NCBI RefSeq assembly: GCF_030263895.1
Contig: NZ_CP127161.1
Location: forward strand, 434,001 to 498,000
Length of the DNA: 64,000 nucleotides
Reading direction: 5' to 3'
Origin: Proteiniborus sp. MB09-C3
Lineage (GTDB): Bacteria > Bacillota > Clostridia > Tissierellales > Proteiniboraceae
Every line of letters begins with the position of its first letter. Positions within the stretch are counted from its first letter, which is position 1. Under the pieces are notes generated by a model, which ran no database searches, was not told the DNA's origin, and saw only the letters and a list, made by a program, of their open reading frames with translations. The translations under genes and the position numbers were made by a program. Positions 47,187-55,920 of this stretch are shown here, in pieces.

Positions 47187-47630
47187 TTATAGCACCTCTA
47201 TTATATCTCCAGGTTTTACTGCTCCACCTTTAATAACTTTAGTAAAGATTCCTTCTTTAGGCATTACACACTTTCCTACTTTCTGAGCAATAGCACATCC
47301 AGTATGGCACTCCTTACCAATTTGAGTTACTTCTTGAATAGTTTCTCCTATTTTCATTCTAGTACCCACTGGTAATTCGTATAATATTATTCCTTCTGTA
47401 GTTATATTTTCAGCAAAATTACCATGCTCTAAACCTTCTATCCCAAGCTCCTTCATCTTATTAAAGCTCTCTATACCTAAAAGGCTTACTTGTCTATGCC
47501 ATTTGCCAGCATGTGCATCTCCTTCTAATCCAAAATCCTCTATGAAAATTCCCTCTTCTATAGGTTTTTTTATAACTCCCTTTTTCTCACTTATATTTAT
47601 ATCTAATACCTTGCCTATTTTGTTCATCAT
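47187..47630 (-). CDS. MOSC-domain protein
   Basis: 147 aa. 'FGLEGDAHAGKWHRQVSLLG' (core), 'NFAENITTEGIILYELPVGT' and 'QIGKECHTGCAIAQKVG' with the conserved Cys. It is closer to the MogA-fused MOSC type than its neighbour is. It is likely cotranscribed with moaC upstream, 115 bp away. The exact partner enzyme is unknown. Confidence 0.87.
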   Translation of the reverse strand: MMNKIGKVLDINISEKKGVIKKPIEEGIFIEDFGLEGDAHAGKWHRQVSLLGIESFNKMKELGIEGLEHGNFAENITTEGIILYELPVGTRMKIGETIQEVTQIGKECHTGCAIAQKVGKCVMPKEGIFTKVIKGGAVKPGDIIEVL

Positions 47631-47745
47631 CCTTACCTCTCTCCAATTATAATATAAACTAGCTTCTCAAAGAATAAAGCCTTTACAGCTGTAAAAAGTC
47701 TACATCTAAAAACCCAAATATATAGTAATGAATTTTGCTTTTAAG

Positions 47746-48219
47746 CTAATCTTCTTTTCTAACATATTCTCCTGATTTTCCACCTGTTTTCTTAATAAGC
47801 TTTATATCTTCTATTATCATATCCTTATCTACTGCCTTGCACATATCGTATATAGTAAGAGCTGCTAGAGAAACAGCAGTTAGCGCTTCCATCTCTACCC
47901 CTGTTTTTCCGACTGTCTTTACTTCTGACTCTATCTCTATACTATCTTCCATAATCTTAAATCTTATATCTGCACCTGTTAAAAATATATTATGGCACAT
48001 GGGAATCAGGTCACTAGTCTTTTTTGCTCCCATTATTCCCCCAATCTGAGCTACAGAAAGAACATCACCTTTTTTTATAAGCCCATCCTTTATCATCTTA
48101 ATCGTTTCTTTCCTCATTCTGATAATGCCTGTAGCAATGGCAATTCTCTTTGTGTCCTCTTTTTCACTGACCTCCACCATATGTGCCCTTCCACTTTCAT
48201 TAAAATGAGTAAATTCCAT
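47746..48219 (-). CDS. moaC: cyclic pyranopterin monophosphate synthase
   Basis: 157 aa. '[18 protein letters not shown]', '[20 protein letters not shown]', 'LIPMCHNI' and '[23 protein letters not shown]' are the MoaC blocks, with the catalytic Lys and Asp in the last. It forms cPMP from the MoaA product. The stop lies directly next to moaA (2 bp), so the pair is one unit. Confidence 0.96.
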   Translation of the reverse strand: MEFTHFNESGRAHMVEVSEKEDTKRIAIATGIIRMRKETIKMIKDGLIKKGDVLSVAQIGGIMGAKKTSDLIPMCHNIFLTGADIRFKIMEDSIEIESEVKTVGKTGVEMEALTAVSLAALTIYDMCKAVDKDMIIEDIKLIKKTGGKSGEYVRKED

Positions 48220-48221
48220 TT

Positions 48222-49178
48222 TTAGCCTCCTATTTGATACATACTGTCGGTTATATATTGCCCATCCTCTAAATGATGTGACTCTGGTTTCTGCTTTATA
48301 GCAGCCATGATTATCTTTTCTATATCCTCTCCCTGCCTTAGCTTGTCTTTCAAATCTATTTCTTCATTGGAATGCAGACAAAGCTTTAGCTTACCTTGAG
48401 ATGTTAGCCTAACCCTATTGCAATATTCACAGAACTTACATGAAATAGGGTTTATTATACCCACTCTTCCCTTTGCACCTGGAAGCTTATAGTAAACAGC
48501 AGGTGATGATGGATCTAGTCGCTCTACTTTTTCCAGAGTGCTTACTTCATCTAATATCACTTCGTTGGATATAAAGTTTTCTTCAGCCCATTTTGAAGCT
48601 TCTCCTACAGGCATTAGCTCTATGAATCTTACATCTATCGCTTCTGTTTTTGTAAGATTTACAAAAGCCTCTATCTCATCTACATTAAATCCACCAATTA
48701 AAACAACATTTATTTTTATTGGTGTAAGTCCTACAGATTTAGCTGCCTCAATTCCTTCTAATACATCCCCTAGTCTTCCACCTCTTGTAATCTGTGAATA
48801 TTTTTTCTCATCCAATGTGTCTAAGCTTATATTCACTCGATTAAGTCCAGCTGATTTTAAATCCTTTGCATATTTCTTCAGGAGGATACCATTAGTAGTC
48901 ATAGCTAAATCCTTTATTCCGTCTAGCTTGCCTAGCCTTTCAACTAGATTAACTATACCTTTCCTGGTAAGAGGCTCTCCGCCAGTTAATCTAATTTTAT
49001 TTACTCCTAATGATACAAATATTTTGGCCGCCTCATAAATCTCTTCAAGAGACAGCACTTCTCTGTGTTCAACCTTGCATATTCCCTTTTCAGGCATACA
49101 GTATTTGCATCTTAAATTACATAAATCAGTTACGGATATTCGAAGATAATTAATATTTCTTCCAAATGCATCCTTCAT
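48222..49178 (-). CDS. moaA: GTP 3',8-cyclase (radical SAM)
   Basis: 318 aa. The radical SAM cluster is 'CNLRCKYC' (C-x3-C-x2-C). The second, substrate cluster is '[13 protein letters not shown]' plus a later Cys in 'LKLCLHS'. The C-terminal GG of typical MoaA is present as 'QIGG'. ATG 49178 is preferred over the GTG 9 bases upstream because of its GGGTGA spacing. It catalyses the first step of molybdo/tungstopterin synthesis. Confidence 0.95.
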   Translation of the reverse strand: MKDAFGRNINYLRISVTDLCNLRCKYCMPEKGICKVEHREVLSLEEIYEAAKIFVSLGVNKIRLTGGEPLTRKGIVNLVERLGKLDGIKDLAMTTNGILLKKYAKDLKSAGLNRVNISLDTLDEKKYSQITRGGRLGDVLEGIEAAKSVGLTPIKINVVLIGGFNVDEIEAFVNLTKTEAIDVRFIELMPVGEASKWAEENFISNEVILDEVSTLEKVERLDPSSPAVYYKLPGAKGRVGIINPISCKFCEYCNRVRLTSQGKLKLCLHSNEEIDLKDKLRQGEDIEKIIMAAIKQKPESHHLEDGQYITDSMYQIGG

Positions 49179-49201
49179 TATAATCACCCACTTTATTAGC
49201 T

Positions 49202-51097
49202 TTAGTTAATCAAAATCACTTCTCCTATTTCTTGAAGCTCGTAGCCCCCAAGAGACATGACCCTTTCTTTGAATTCATCTGTTTTTAAGGTTGCAATAAA
49301 TTCCTTTACTCTGTCATCCTTTAGAATCTCTTGTGTGACCAAAAAGTCATAGTCCTCATATCCTACACTAATAAATTCTAAATCCAGAGCCTTAGCAGCA
49401 GAATAAATTCCTAGGCCTGTTGTAGCAGATCCTGTTTTAACTGCTGTAGCTACTGCCATATGTGTAGTCATTTCTCTACCATATCCCTTTATATCAGAAG
49501 GATCAATATTGTTCTTACTAAGGAAATAATCTAATAATATCCTTGTTCCTGCACCTCTTTGTCTGTTTACAAAAACTATATCTTTTCTTATTAAATCTGT
49601 AAAGTCTTTTATTCTGCTTTTATTTCCTTTTTCTACAATAAATCCTTGAAGCCTTTTAACACCTTTTATTATAGCCATTTTATTTCCCGGGAAATACCTT
49701 TTAACATAGCTTATATTGTATTCTCCCATTTCTACATCAAGCAGATGAATTGGCGATATGTGACATTCTCCTCTTTTCATGGACAGTATTCCACCCATGC
49801 TTCCTACATGTCCTGAGGTAAGCTTAATCATATCAGCAATTATATCCATGATTAAATCATGACTTCCTATGGAAACTAAAGTATCTTTAATATTACTTAA
49901 AGACTTTAATAGCTTTACATCAACCTCATCTCCGGCTTCCACACCTTCTAAATTTCGAGATATTACTGCTATTCCATCTGCCTTAACTAAACTCATAGTA
50001 ACACCTGCTCCTCCTGGTAAAGGAGTAGCTACAAGCTTATTATTTACATACCCTAAATTTACCCTAATTAATTCCCTGTTTTTTAATGAAGAAACAATTC
50101 TTTTTGATACAGTTGCTTTAACAATCTCTCCTTTTTCCTCTTCAAGACCTATATATCTTAATATTAAGGGCTTCACAAAAGTATCAAAAACTAGATAAGC
50201 AGAAACCGGATATCCTGGAATTCCTATAACGGGTTTACCTTTTACCACTCCAAGAATTGTAGGCTTGCCTGGTTTAAGTGCAATTCCATGAACTATTACT
50301 TCACCGATCTCTTCAATTATTTTTGCTGTAAAATCCTTTGTTCCAGCTGAAGATCCAGCATTTATTAATAGTATATCGTTTTCATCTATTCCTTTCAATA
50401 TTGCACTTTTTAATAATTCGTATTCATCCTCCATAGGACAATATCTATTTGGAATCCCCCCATATTCTGCAATTAGTCCTTCAAAAACTCTTGAGTTAGA
50501 ATCAAGTATTTTTCCTATAGTCAAGCTATTGATATCATCAATTATTTCTGTACCTGTTGGGATAATTCCTACTTTAGGCTTTTTATACACTTTTATAGCT
50601 TGAACTCCACCTGAAATAAGGGCTCCTATGTCTATAGGTCTTATCTTATGCTTTGATGGAATTATCATTTCTGTAGCCACTATATCTTCTCCTATAGGTC
50701 TTATATGCTGCCAAGGATGAGCTGCCTTAAGTATTTTCACTTTACACTCTTCTGATTCAATGACATCTTCTATCATGATCACAGCGTCATATGGTTCTGT
50801 TACTGGATTGCCTGTATTTATATAGATAAAGTCTTTATTAAGCTCTAATACTTTAGGGCTGGCTTCGCTGGCTCCTTCTGTATCTATTGATCTCACTAGT
50901 ATTCCATCCATTGCCGCTGCATTATAGTGAGGAGATGAAGTATTAGCATATACTGCTTCATAAGTCACTCTTCCCAATGCATCTAGTACCTGTATATACT
51001 CATATTCAAACTGTCTAGGCAATTTTTCATAATATAAGTTTCTAGCTTCGTCCACATCGGTATTACCTATATATATGTTTCTCTCTTCCTTTTTCAA
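49202..51097 (-). CDS. MoeA fused to a periplasmic-binding-protein-like domain
   Basis: 631 aa. Residues 1 to ~410 are MoeA: 'NAAAMDGILVRS', 'YINTGNPVTEPYDAVIMIED', 'KVGIIPTGTEIID', 'LLINAGSSAGTKD' and 'GIPGYPVSAYLVF'. Residues ~415-631 are a PBP-like domain ('IVFVNRQRGAGTRILLDYFL'; 'ATAVKTGSATTGLGIYSAAK'), also seen fused to ModE-type regulators, that may sense the oxyanion or pterin. It inserts metal into adenylated pterin. The start is TTG 51097. A second MoeA lies directly upstream; separate Mo and W preferences are possible. Confidence 0.9.
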   Translation of the reverse strand: MKKEERNIYIGNTDVDEARNLYYEKLPRQFEYEYIQVLDALGRVTYEAVYANTSSPHYNAAAMDGILVRSIDTEGASEASPKVLELNKDFIYINTGNPVTEPYDAVIMIEDVIESEECKVKILKAAHPWQHIRPIGEDIVATEMIIPSKHKIRPIDIGALISGGVQAIKVYKKPKVGIIPTGTEIIDDINSLTIGKILDSNSRVFEGLIAEYGGIPNRYCPMEDEYELLKSAILKGIDENDILLINAGSSAGTKDFTAKIIEEIGEVIVHGIALKPGKPTILGVVKGKPVIGIPGYPVSAYLVFDTFVKPLILRYIGLEEEKGEIVKATVSKRIVSSLKNRELIRVNLGYVNNKLVATPLPGGAGVTMSLVKADGIAVISRNLEGVEAGDEVDVKLLKSLSNIKDTLVSIGSHDLIMDIIADMIKLTSGHVGSMGGILSMKRGECHISPIHLLDVEMGEYNISYVKRYFPGNKMAIIKGVKRLQGFIVEKGNKSRIKDFTDLIRKDIVFVNRQRGAGTRILLDYFLSKNNIDPSDIKGYGREMTTHMAVATAVKTGSATTGLGIYSAAKALDLEFISVGYEDYDFLVTQEILKDDRVKEFIATLKTDEFKERVMSLGGYELQEIGEVILIN

Positions 51098-51126
51098 TGG
51101 TTTTCCTCGCTTTCATTTTTGTTAAT

Positions 51127-52353
51127 TTATAGAAAATACACCTCTCGTATCTCTCCTTTTGATATACCTTCTTCGTGAGGTTTTAGTACAATATATCCGT
51201 CAGATTTTGAAAGCAATGTAATCATTCCTGATTTACCAAAGCTCGGTATAGCATAGGTTTTTCCGTTTCTCTCCCTTATGTTTACCATTTGATAGGTTTC
51301 CTTTCCTGGTGAAGATGGAAAATTAAAATCAAGTATGGCTGTAGTTTTATTAACGCTTTCCTTTACATTCAATAGATGCTTTATGAAATATTCTATGAAC
51401 ACTTTAAATACTATTATTGATGAAACAGGATGTCCCGGTAGCCCAAATATTGCCTTCCCTTTTCCTTCTCCTATTATTGTAGGCTTTCCAGGTTTTATAG
51501 AAACCCCGTGAACAAATACACCCTTGCCGCTAAAAGAATTTATAACCTTACTAGTATAATCTCTAGTTCCAACAGAGCTTCCTCCTGAAATTATTACTAT
51601 GTCAGATATTTCAAGGGCATTTTCCACACTGCTTCTAAGCAGCTCAAAGTCATCTCTTACAATGGCTTTACCAGAAACTTCCCCGCCCAACTTAATAATT
51701 AATGAATGGAGAGCGTAGCTATTTACATCTCTTACTTTTCCCATAGTAAGTTCTTCATTTAAATCTACTATTTCATCTCCAGTTGATATTATAAAGAACC
51801 TAGGCTTTTTATAGACCCTTATTTCCGATATCCCAAGGGCAGCTAATACTCCAATATCTTGAGAATTAAGCCTCTTTCCCTTCTCTATAACTCTTTCTCC
51901 TTCTTTTATATCATCACCCTTTAAAATAATATTTTCTCCAACTGAAAGAGGTCTATATACCATTAGAGTTGAATCGTCAAGCTTTTCTGCATATTCTATC
52001 ATTATTACTGCATCTGCTCCTTCTGGTATCATTCCACCTGTTGGTACATATATAGCTTCGCCACTAGATATCCTTATATCTGCCTTTTGACCCATTCTTA
52101 TTTCTCCCAAGAGGGTTAAGAAACTGGGTATAGACTCGCTGGCTCCATGAGTGTCAGAGCTTTTAACTGCGTATCCGTCTACTGTAGAGCGGTTGAATTC
52201 AGGCACATTATTATTAGCTACTATATCATCTGCAAGTACTCTATTAGTTGCATCTAACATACTAATTTCTTCTATTTCAAAGCTGTACTCTCTAAAGACC
52301 TCTATCATCATCCTCTTTCCTTCTTCAACAGAAACTGCATTGAAAAAATCCAT
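51127..52353 (-). CDS. moeA: molybdopterin molybdenumtransferase
   Basis: 408 aa, complete MoeA without extra domains: 'NRSTVDGYAVKSSDTHGAS', 'GEAIYVPTGGMIPEGADAVIM', 'FFIISTGDEIVDLNE', 'IVIISGGSSVGTRDYTSKV' and 'IFGLPGHPVSSIIVFKVF'. It catalyses metal insertion into the dithiolene. The start ATG is 1 bp after the ABC ATPase stop, so it belongs to the tupBC-moeA-moeA-moaA-moaC operon. Confidence 0.95.
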   Translation of the reverse strand: MDFFNAVSVEEGKRMMIEVFREYSFEIEEISMLDATNRVLADDIVANNNVPEFNRSTVDGYAVKSSDTHGASESIPSFLTLLGEIRMGQKADIRISSGEAIYVPTGGMIPEGADAVIMIEYAEKLDDSTLMVYRPLSVGENIILKGDDIKEGERVIEKGKRLNSQDIGVLAALGISEIRVYKKPRFFIISTGDEIVDLNEELTMGKVRDVNSYALHSLIIKLGGEVSGKAIVRDDFELLRSSVENALEISDIVIISGGSSVGTRDYTSKVINSFSGKGVFVHGVSIKPGKPTIIGEGKGKAIFGLPGHPVSSIIVFKVFIEYFIKHLLNVKESVNKTTAILDFNFPSSPGKETYQMVNIRERNGKTYAIPSFGKSGMITLLSKSDGYIVLKPHEEGISKGEIREVYFL

Positions 52354-52354
52354 T

Positions 52355-52987
52355 CTAAGAACTCACCCTTCCATTTTCAAGATAAATAATTCTATCACAA
52401 ATCCTATTTGATTGTTCTAAGTTGTGTGTAACAATTATAATAGTTGCTCCTGTTTCCTTATTGAATCTTACTATCTCCCTCTCTAGAATTTTAATTGATT
52501 CTGGATCTATATTTGATGTAGGCTCATCCAGTAAAAGTAGTTCTGGTTCAAAAACTAATGCCCTAGCTAGTGATACTTTTTGTGACTCGCCACCTGAAAG
52601 TAAATGTGCTTTTTTTTCTTTAAGATCTTCAAGCTCCAATCTGCTAATAATTCTATTAACTTTCTTTTTCATATCTGCTTTATTTATGTTTCTAATCTTT
52701 AATGGATATTCAATATTTTCATAAACCTTTCTTTTGAAAAGATAAGGCTTTTGAGAAACCAATGTCATTGTATCATAAGGCTTCTGGTTTGTGACCTTTG
52801 GGTCATATGCTATTGTTCCTAAATAATCTTCATCTAATCCTCCTATTATATTTAGCAGGGTACTTTTGCCAGAACCATTCGGTCCAATTATTCCAGTTAT
52901 TTTCCCTTTTTCTATTTCTAGCATTTCTATAACTAATACTAATTTTTCATTATAATATTTTTTTATATTATTTAAAAACACTTTCAA
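52355..52987 (-). CDS. tupC: tungstate ABC transporter ATP-binding protein
   Basis: 210 aa, a short ABC ATPase. Walker A 'GPNGSGKSTLL' (about 35-45), Q-loop 'LVSQKPYLF', signature 'LLSGGESQKVSLARAL' and Walker B 'LLLLDEP' are intact. It pairs with the permease 1 bp upstream. Assignment to tungstate rests on the neighbouring TupA-type binding protein. The start is TTG with GGAGAGG. Confidence 0.88.
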   Translation of the reverse strand: MKVFLNNIKKYYNEKLVLVIEMLEIEKGKITGIIGPNGSGKSTLLNIIGGLDEDYLGTIAYDPKVTNQKPYDTMTLVSQKPYLFKRKVYENIEYPLKIRNINKADMKKKVNRIISRLELEDLKEKKAHLLSGGESQKVSLARALVFEPELLLLDEPTSNIDPESIKILEREIVRFNKETGATIIIVTHNLEQSNRICDRIIYLENGRVSS

Positions 52988-52988
52988 T

Positions 52989-53678
52989 TTAATCCTCTCC
53001 TTGGTAGGAGTATATTAGACTATTTACTCCAAAAGAAATTATTAAAAGGACAATTCCTAAAGCTATTGCCATAGGATAATCTCCCATGGAATTCATCATT
53101 GAAATAGTTGTTGTAATAACTCTTGTATGGTTTTTTATGTTCCCTCCAACTATCATAACTGCTCCAACCTCTGATATTGCCCTTGAAAATGCCGTAGCTA
53201 TATTGACTAAAATATCTACTCTGAGCTCTCTAATTATAAGTATTATTATATCAAGCTTTCCCGCTCCTAAGGTTTTGCCTACTTTTTCAATTACCTTTCC
53301 TCGGTTTTTAGAAAGACTATATGTAAGGCCAAATATTAGAGGTGTTACTAGTATAGTTTGAGCAATTATCATAGCTGTAGGGGTATATAATAAATCTAAA
53401 AAGCCTAAGGGCCCTCTTCTTGAAAGAATTATAGCGACTAACAACCCGACTATTACTGAAGGAATACTCATTAGTGTATAAACTAGTCTTGAAAATAGGC
53501 GTTTTCCTTTAAACTCCTTTATCCCAAAATAAATACCTAGAGGTATAGACACTATAGAAGAGAGAATAGTAGATATAGAAGATACAAATAAAGACAGCAA
53601 TACTATTTTATATACTTCTCTATCTAAGCTTATCAATAACTTTCCGGCTTCTTTAAAACCGCTTAGTATATATTCCAA
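52989..53678 (-). CDS. tupB: tungstate ABC transporter permease
   Basis: 229 aa, five to six membrane helices with the binding-protein-dependent permease (EAA) loop near 'SRAISEVGAVMIVGGNIKNHT'. I use TTG 53678, eight bases after AGAGGAG; the GTG at 53687 overlaps that site. It is encoded 26 bp downstream of a strong terminator hairpin that itself follows a promoter, so expression is probably attenuated independently of tupA. Confidence 0.87.
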   Translation of the reverse strand: MEYILSGFKEAGKLLISLDREVYKIVLLSLFVSSISTILSSIVSIPLGIYFGIKEFKGKRLFSRLVYTLMSIPSVIVGLLVAIILSRRGPLGFLDLLYTPTAMIIAQTILVTPLIFGLTYSLSKNRGKVIEKVGKTLGAGKLDIIILIIRELRVDILVNIATAFSRAISEVGAVMIVGGNIKNHTRVITTTISMMNSMGDYPMAIALGIVLLIISFGVNSLIYSYQGED

Positions 53679-53696
53679 TAAATCCACTCCTCTACT

Positions 53697-53740
53697 AAAA
53701 AAATAGCCACATGCTGCCCTTGAGGCTAAGCATGCAGCTA
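53697..53740 (-). terminator. attenuator-like terminator directly before tupB
   Basis: 12-bp stem TAGCTGCATGCT / AGCATGTGGCTA (two G-U pairs), extended by GCC/GGG-type pairs in the loop, followed by seven Ts (53697-53703). It lies only 4 bases before the tupB ribosome binding site. Confidence 0.75.
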
Positions 53741-53778
53741 ATACAACAATTTTAATTGCTTCATATCAAATAATATAA

Positions 53779-53806
53779 ATTATATACTATTTTTTATAGA
53801 TGTCAC
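53779..53806 (-). promoter_or_regulatory. candidate promoter between tupA and tupB
   Basis: Minus strand GTGACA (53801-53806), 16 bp, perfect TATAAT (53779-53784). Transcription would meet the terminator at 53740 after about 35 nt. The remaining spacer to tupA (53807-53939) shows nothing recognised. Confidence 0.55.
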
Positions 53807-53939
53807 TACTATATAAACAAAAAATAGATTTGTTATAAGCTTTACATATGAACAACCTTATAGCTATATTATGTAAATAGAATCTATTTGTGTTTTCTAT
53901 AAACCATTTAGGTTATCTATACTATGACCAAGAGTTAAC

Positions 53940-54776
53940 TTATTTTGCATTAGGTACAAATAACGGCATTCCATACTTTTCTACACCATATTTGCCTATT
54001 AACTCCTGTCCCTTTTTAGATAGCATCCAATCCATAAATGCTTTTGCTCCTTCAGCATTTATCTTATCACTTTTTTCTGGATTCACTGGTATTATACCAT
54101 ACTGGTTAAATAAATTCTCATCTTTTTCTATTATTATATCAAGATCTAATGTATCTCTTAAGCTTAGGTAAGTTGCCCTATCAGTTAATGTATATCCCTG
54201 TTTTTCTGAAGCTATTTTTAATACATCAGCCATTCCACTACCTGCTGATAAATACCAATCTCCTTGTGGCTCAATTCCTGTTTCTTTCCATATCTCTAAT
54301 TCTTTTTTATGAGTACCTGAATCGTCTCCTCTAGAAACAAAAATGACCTCATGTTCACTTATATAGCTTAACGCTTTTTCAATGTCATTACCAGGTTCAA
54401 CCTGCCATGAAGATTTTAGAGGATCATATTTAGGCCCAACTAGTATAAAGTCATTATACATTACATCATGTCTTTCAATTCCGTGACCTTCATTGACAAA
54501 CTCTTCTTCTGAAGCCTTAGCATGAACAAGCAATACATCTGCATTTCCATCTTTTCCATTTTGAAGGGCTTGACCAGTGCCTACTGAAACGACCCTAACC
54601 TCTACTCCAGTATCTTTTGTGAACTCAGGAAGCAAATAATCTAATAACCCGCTGTCCTGTGTACTAGTTGTTGTTGAAAGTATAATGCTACCACCTATTT
54701 TTTTATTTGCTGAACAGCCAACTAGTAAAGTAAATATCAATAAAATACTTAGAGATATTAATAGAACCTTTTTCAT
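53940..54776 (-). CDS. tupA: tungstate-binding lipoprotein
   Basis: 278 aa. The lipoprotein signal peptide ends in the lipobox 'LLVGC'. 'ILSTTTSTQDSGLLDYLLP' (about residues 33-51) contains the TTTS oxyanion motif of TupA. 'VGTGQALQNGKDGNADVLLVH' and 'FVSRGDDSGTHKKELEIW' complete the site. It captures tungstate outside the membrane for TupBC. RBS GGGGGAG precedes ATG 54776. The gene lies about 200 bp behind a candidate riboswitch/terminator, with repeat copy C in between. Confidence 0.93.
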   Translation of the reverse strand: MKKVLLISLSILLIFTLLVGCSANKKIGGSIILSTTTSTQDSGLLDYLLPEFTKDTGVEVRVVSVGTGQALQNGKDGNADVLLVHAKASEEEFVNEGHGIERHDVMYNDFILVGPKYDPLKSSWQVEPGNDIEKALSYISEHEVIFVSRGDDSGTHKKELEIWKETGIEPQGDWYLSAGSGMADVLKIASEKQGYTLTDRATYLSLRDTLDLDIIIEKDENLFNQYGIIPVNPEKSDKINAEGAKAFMDWMLSKKGQELIGKYGVEKYGMPLFVPNAK

Positions 54777-54820
54777 TAATACTACTCCCCCTTTTTTTGT
54801 ACTCTATTTTTTTGCAAATC

Positions 54821-54978
54821 TGCAGTCTCGCAACACAAATTTATTTGTTCGCTACCCTTCATAAATTTGGTCCTTACGGACACTCCTATCATAAACTTAC
54901 AACAGGGTTGGTGCTCGTTGCGTTTGACCTACCAACGATTCTTTCGATAAAAACACTCGAAACAATCGGGTTAGGTCA
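54821..54978 (+). repeat. dispersed hairpin repeat, copy C (most complete)
   Basis: 158 bp: GCAGTCTCGCAACACAAATT, then CATAAATTTGGTCC, then GGTTGGTGCTCGTTGCG, and the terminal hairpin TGACCTACCAACGATTCTTT / AAACAATCGGGTTAGGTCA (54925-54978). The inner stem differs from copy B (CGATTCTTTCGA/TCGAAACAATCG against CGATTTTCTGA/TCAGAAAATCG) but still pairs. It lies between the candidate riboswitch terminator and tupA. Confidence 0.85.
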
Positions 54979-54979
54979 T

Positions 54980-55008
54980 AAAAAAACAGTCCAAAAGGAC
55001 TGTTTTAA
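54980..55008 (-). terminator. intrinsic terminator behind the candidate Moco/Wco riboswitch
   Basis: 8-bp core AACAGTCC / GGACTGTT extended by A-T pairs, loop TTTT, then a run of seven Ts on the minus strand. It begins a few bases after the closing stem of the structured RNA at 55014-55126. Confidence 0.88.
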
Positions 55009-55013
55009 GCTAA

Positions 55014-55126
55014 TGGCAAAATTATTCTATAAATATTCACCAACAGGTTAAAACTTTCCTTTCCAAATATGGGAGGCATAAGAATTTCTCCTTATACCCA
55101 TCGGCTCATCTTCATAATCGTTACCA
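55014..55126 (-). ncRNA. candidate molybdenum/tungsten cofactor (Moco RNA motif) riboswitch
   Basis: A 113-nt minus-strand region that closes on itself. TGGTAACGATTAT pairs with ATAATTTTGCCA (12 pairs, one bulge). Inside, ATGGG/CCCAT with ATAAG/CTTAT forms an arm, followed by GGAAAGGAAAG, then ACCTG and TTGGTGA. The unpaired GCCGA, GCCTCCC and GGTGA words resemble what I recall of the Moco RNA consensus. It precedes a terminator and then tupA, the usual arrangement for Mo/W transport control. Recognition is from memory, not a covariance-model score. Confidence 0.55.
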
Positions 55127-55129
55127 ACT

Positions 55130-55912
55130 TTAGAAGTTTAAGCTCGGAAAATTTGAATAGATATTCATTTTTTCACCTCTGGCAAAGCCTATAAGCGTTA
55201 TATTCAATTCTCTTGCCAATTCTATGGCAAGGCTCGTGGGAGCTGCTCTAGATATTAATATTGGAATTTCTCTTTTTGCAGTTTTTATAAGCATTTCAGA
55301 AGATAGTCGTCCACTAACTAAAAGTATCTTATCTGTAAATGTCATATCATCAATCAATGCTTTTCCTAATACCTTGTCTAATGCATTATGTCTTCCTATG
55401 TCTTCCTCGAAGATTAATATATCATTAGTATTACATAATGCACAGCTATGAACTCCCCCTGTACTTAAAAAAAGCTCCGAACTTTTACTAAAATCCTTTA
55501 CAAGGAACTTTATCTCATCTAAGGTTATAGGTAATTTATTTTTGATTTTTTTAGATTTAAAAGAATCTAGTACATTATAAAATAAAGTACCTTTTCCGCA
55601 GCCTGATGTAATAGTTCTTTTTCCATATAGCTTTTCAGCTAAAAGGTCCCTATTTTTTAGCTCAACATATGAAAGACCTTTTTCTTCTTCTATTTTTATA
55701 CTAAGGATATCTGATATGGAGCTAATGAAGCCTTCTGAATAAAGAAAACCTACTGCTAAATATTTAAGAGACTTGGGGCTACATAATAAAGTAATAAACT
55801 CTTCGCCATTAATAAATATAGTAAAAGGATATTCTGAAACTACAATGTCCTCTTCCTCTGAAATGCCTTCGCCTTTTACCTTTAATATATCAAATTTTTT
55901 GGTCTCCTTCAT
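55130..55912 (-). CDS. fdhD: formate dehydrogenase accessory sulfurtransferase
   Basis: 260 aa. 'TSGCGKGTLFYNV' (conserved Cys near residue 115), 'GGVHSCALCNTND', 'FEEDIGRHNALDKVLGKAL' and 'ISRAAPTSLAIELARELNIT' are FdhD blocks. It passes sulfur to the bis-MGD cofactor of formate dehydrogenase, so it serves the FDH encoded 1.6 kb upstream. ATG 55912 follows GAGGG. Its upstream neighbour mobA stops 9 bp earlier. Confidence 0.95.
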   Translation of the reverse strand: MKETKKFDILKVKGEGISEEEDIVVSEYPFTIFINGEEFITLLCSPKSLKYLAVGFLYSEGFISSISDILSIKIEEEKGLSYVELKNRDLLAEKLYGKRTITSGCGKGTLFYNVLDSFKSKKIKNKLPITLDEIKFLVKDFSKSSELFLSTGGVHSCALCNTNDILIFEEDIGRHNALDKVLGKALIDDMTFTDKILLVSGRLSSEMLIKTAKREIPILISRAAPTSLAIELARELNITLIGFARGEKMNIYSNFPSLNF

Positions 55913-55920
55913 ATTATCCC

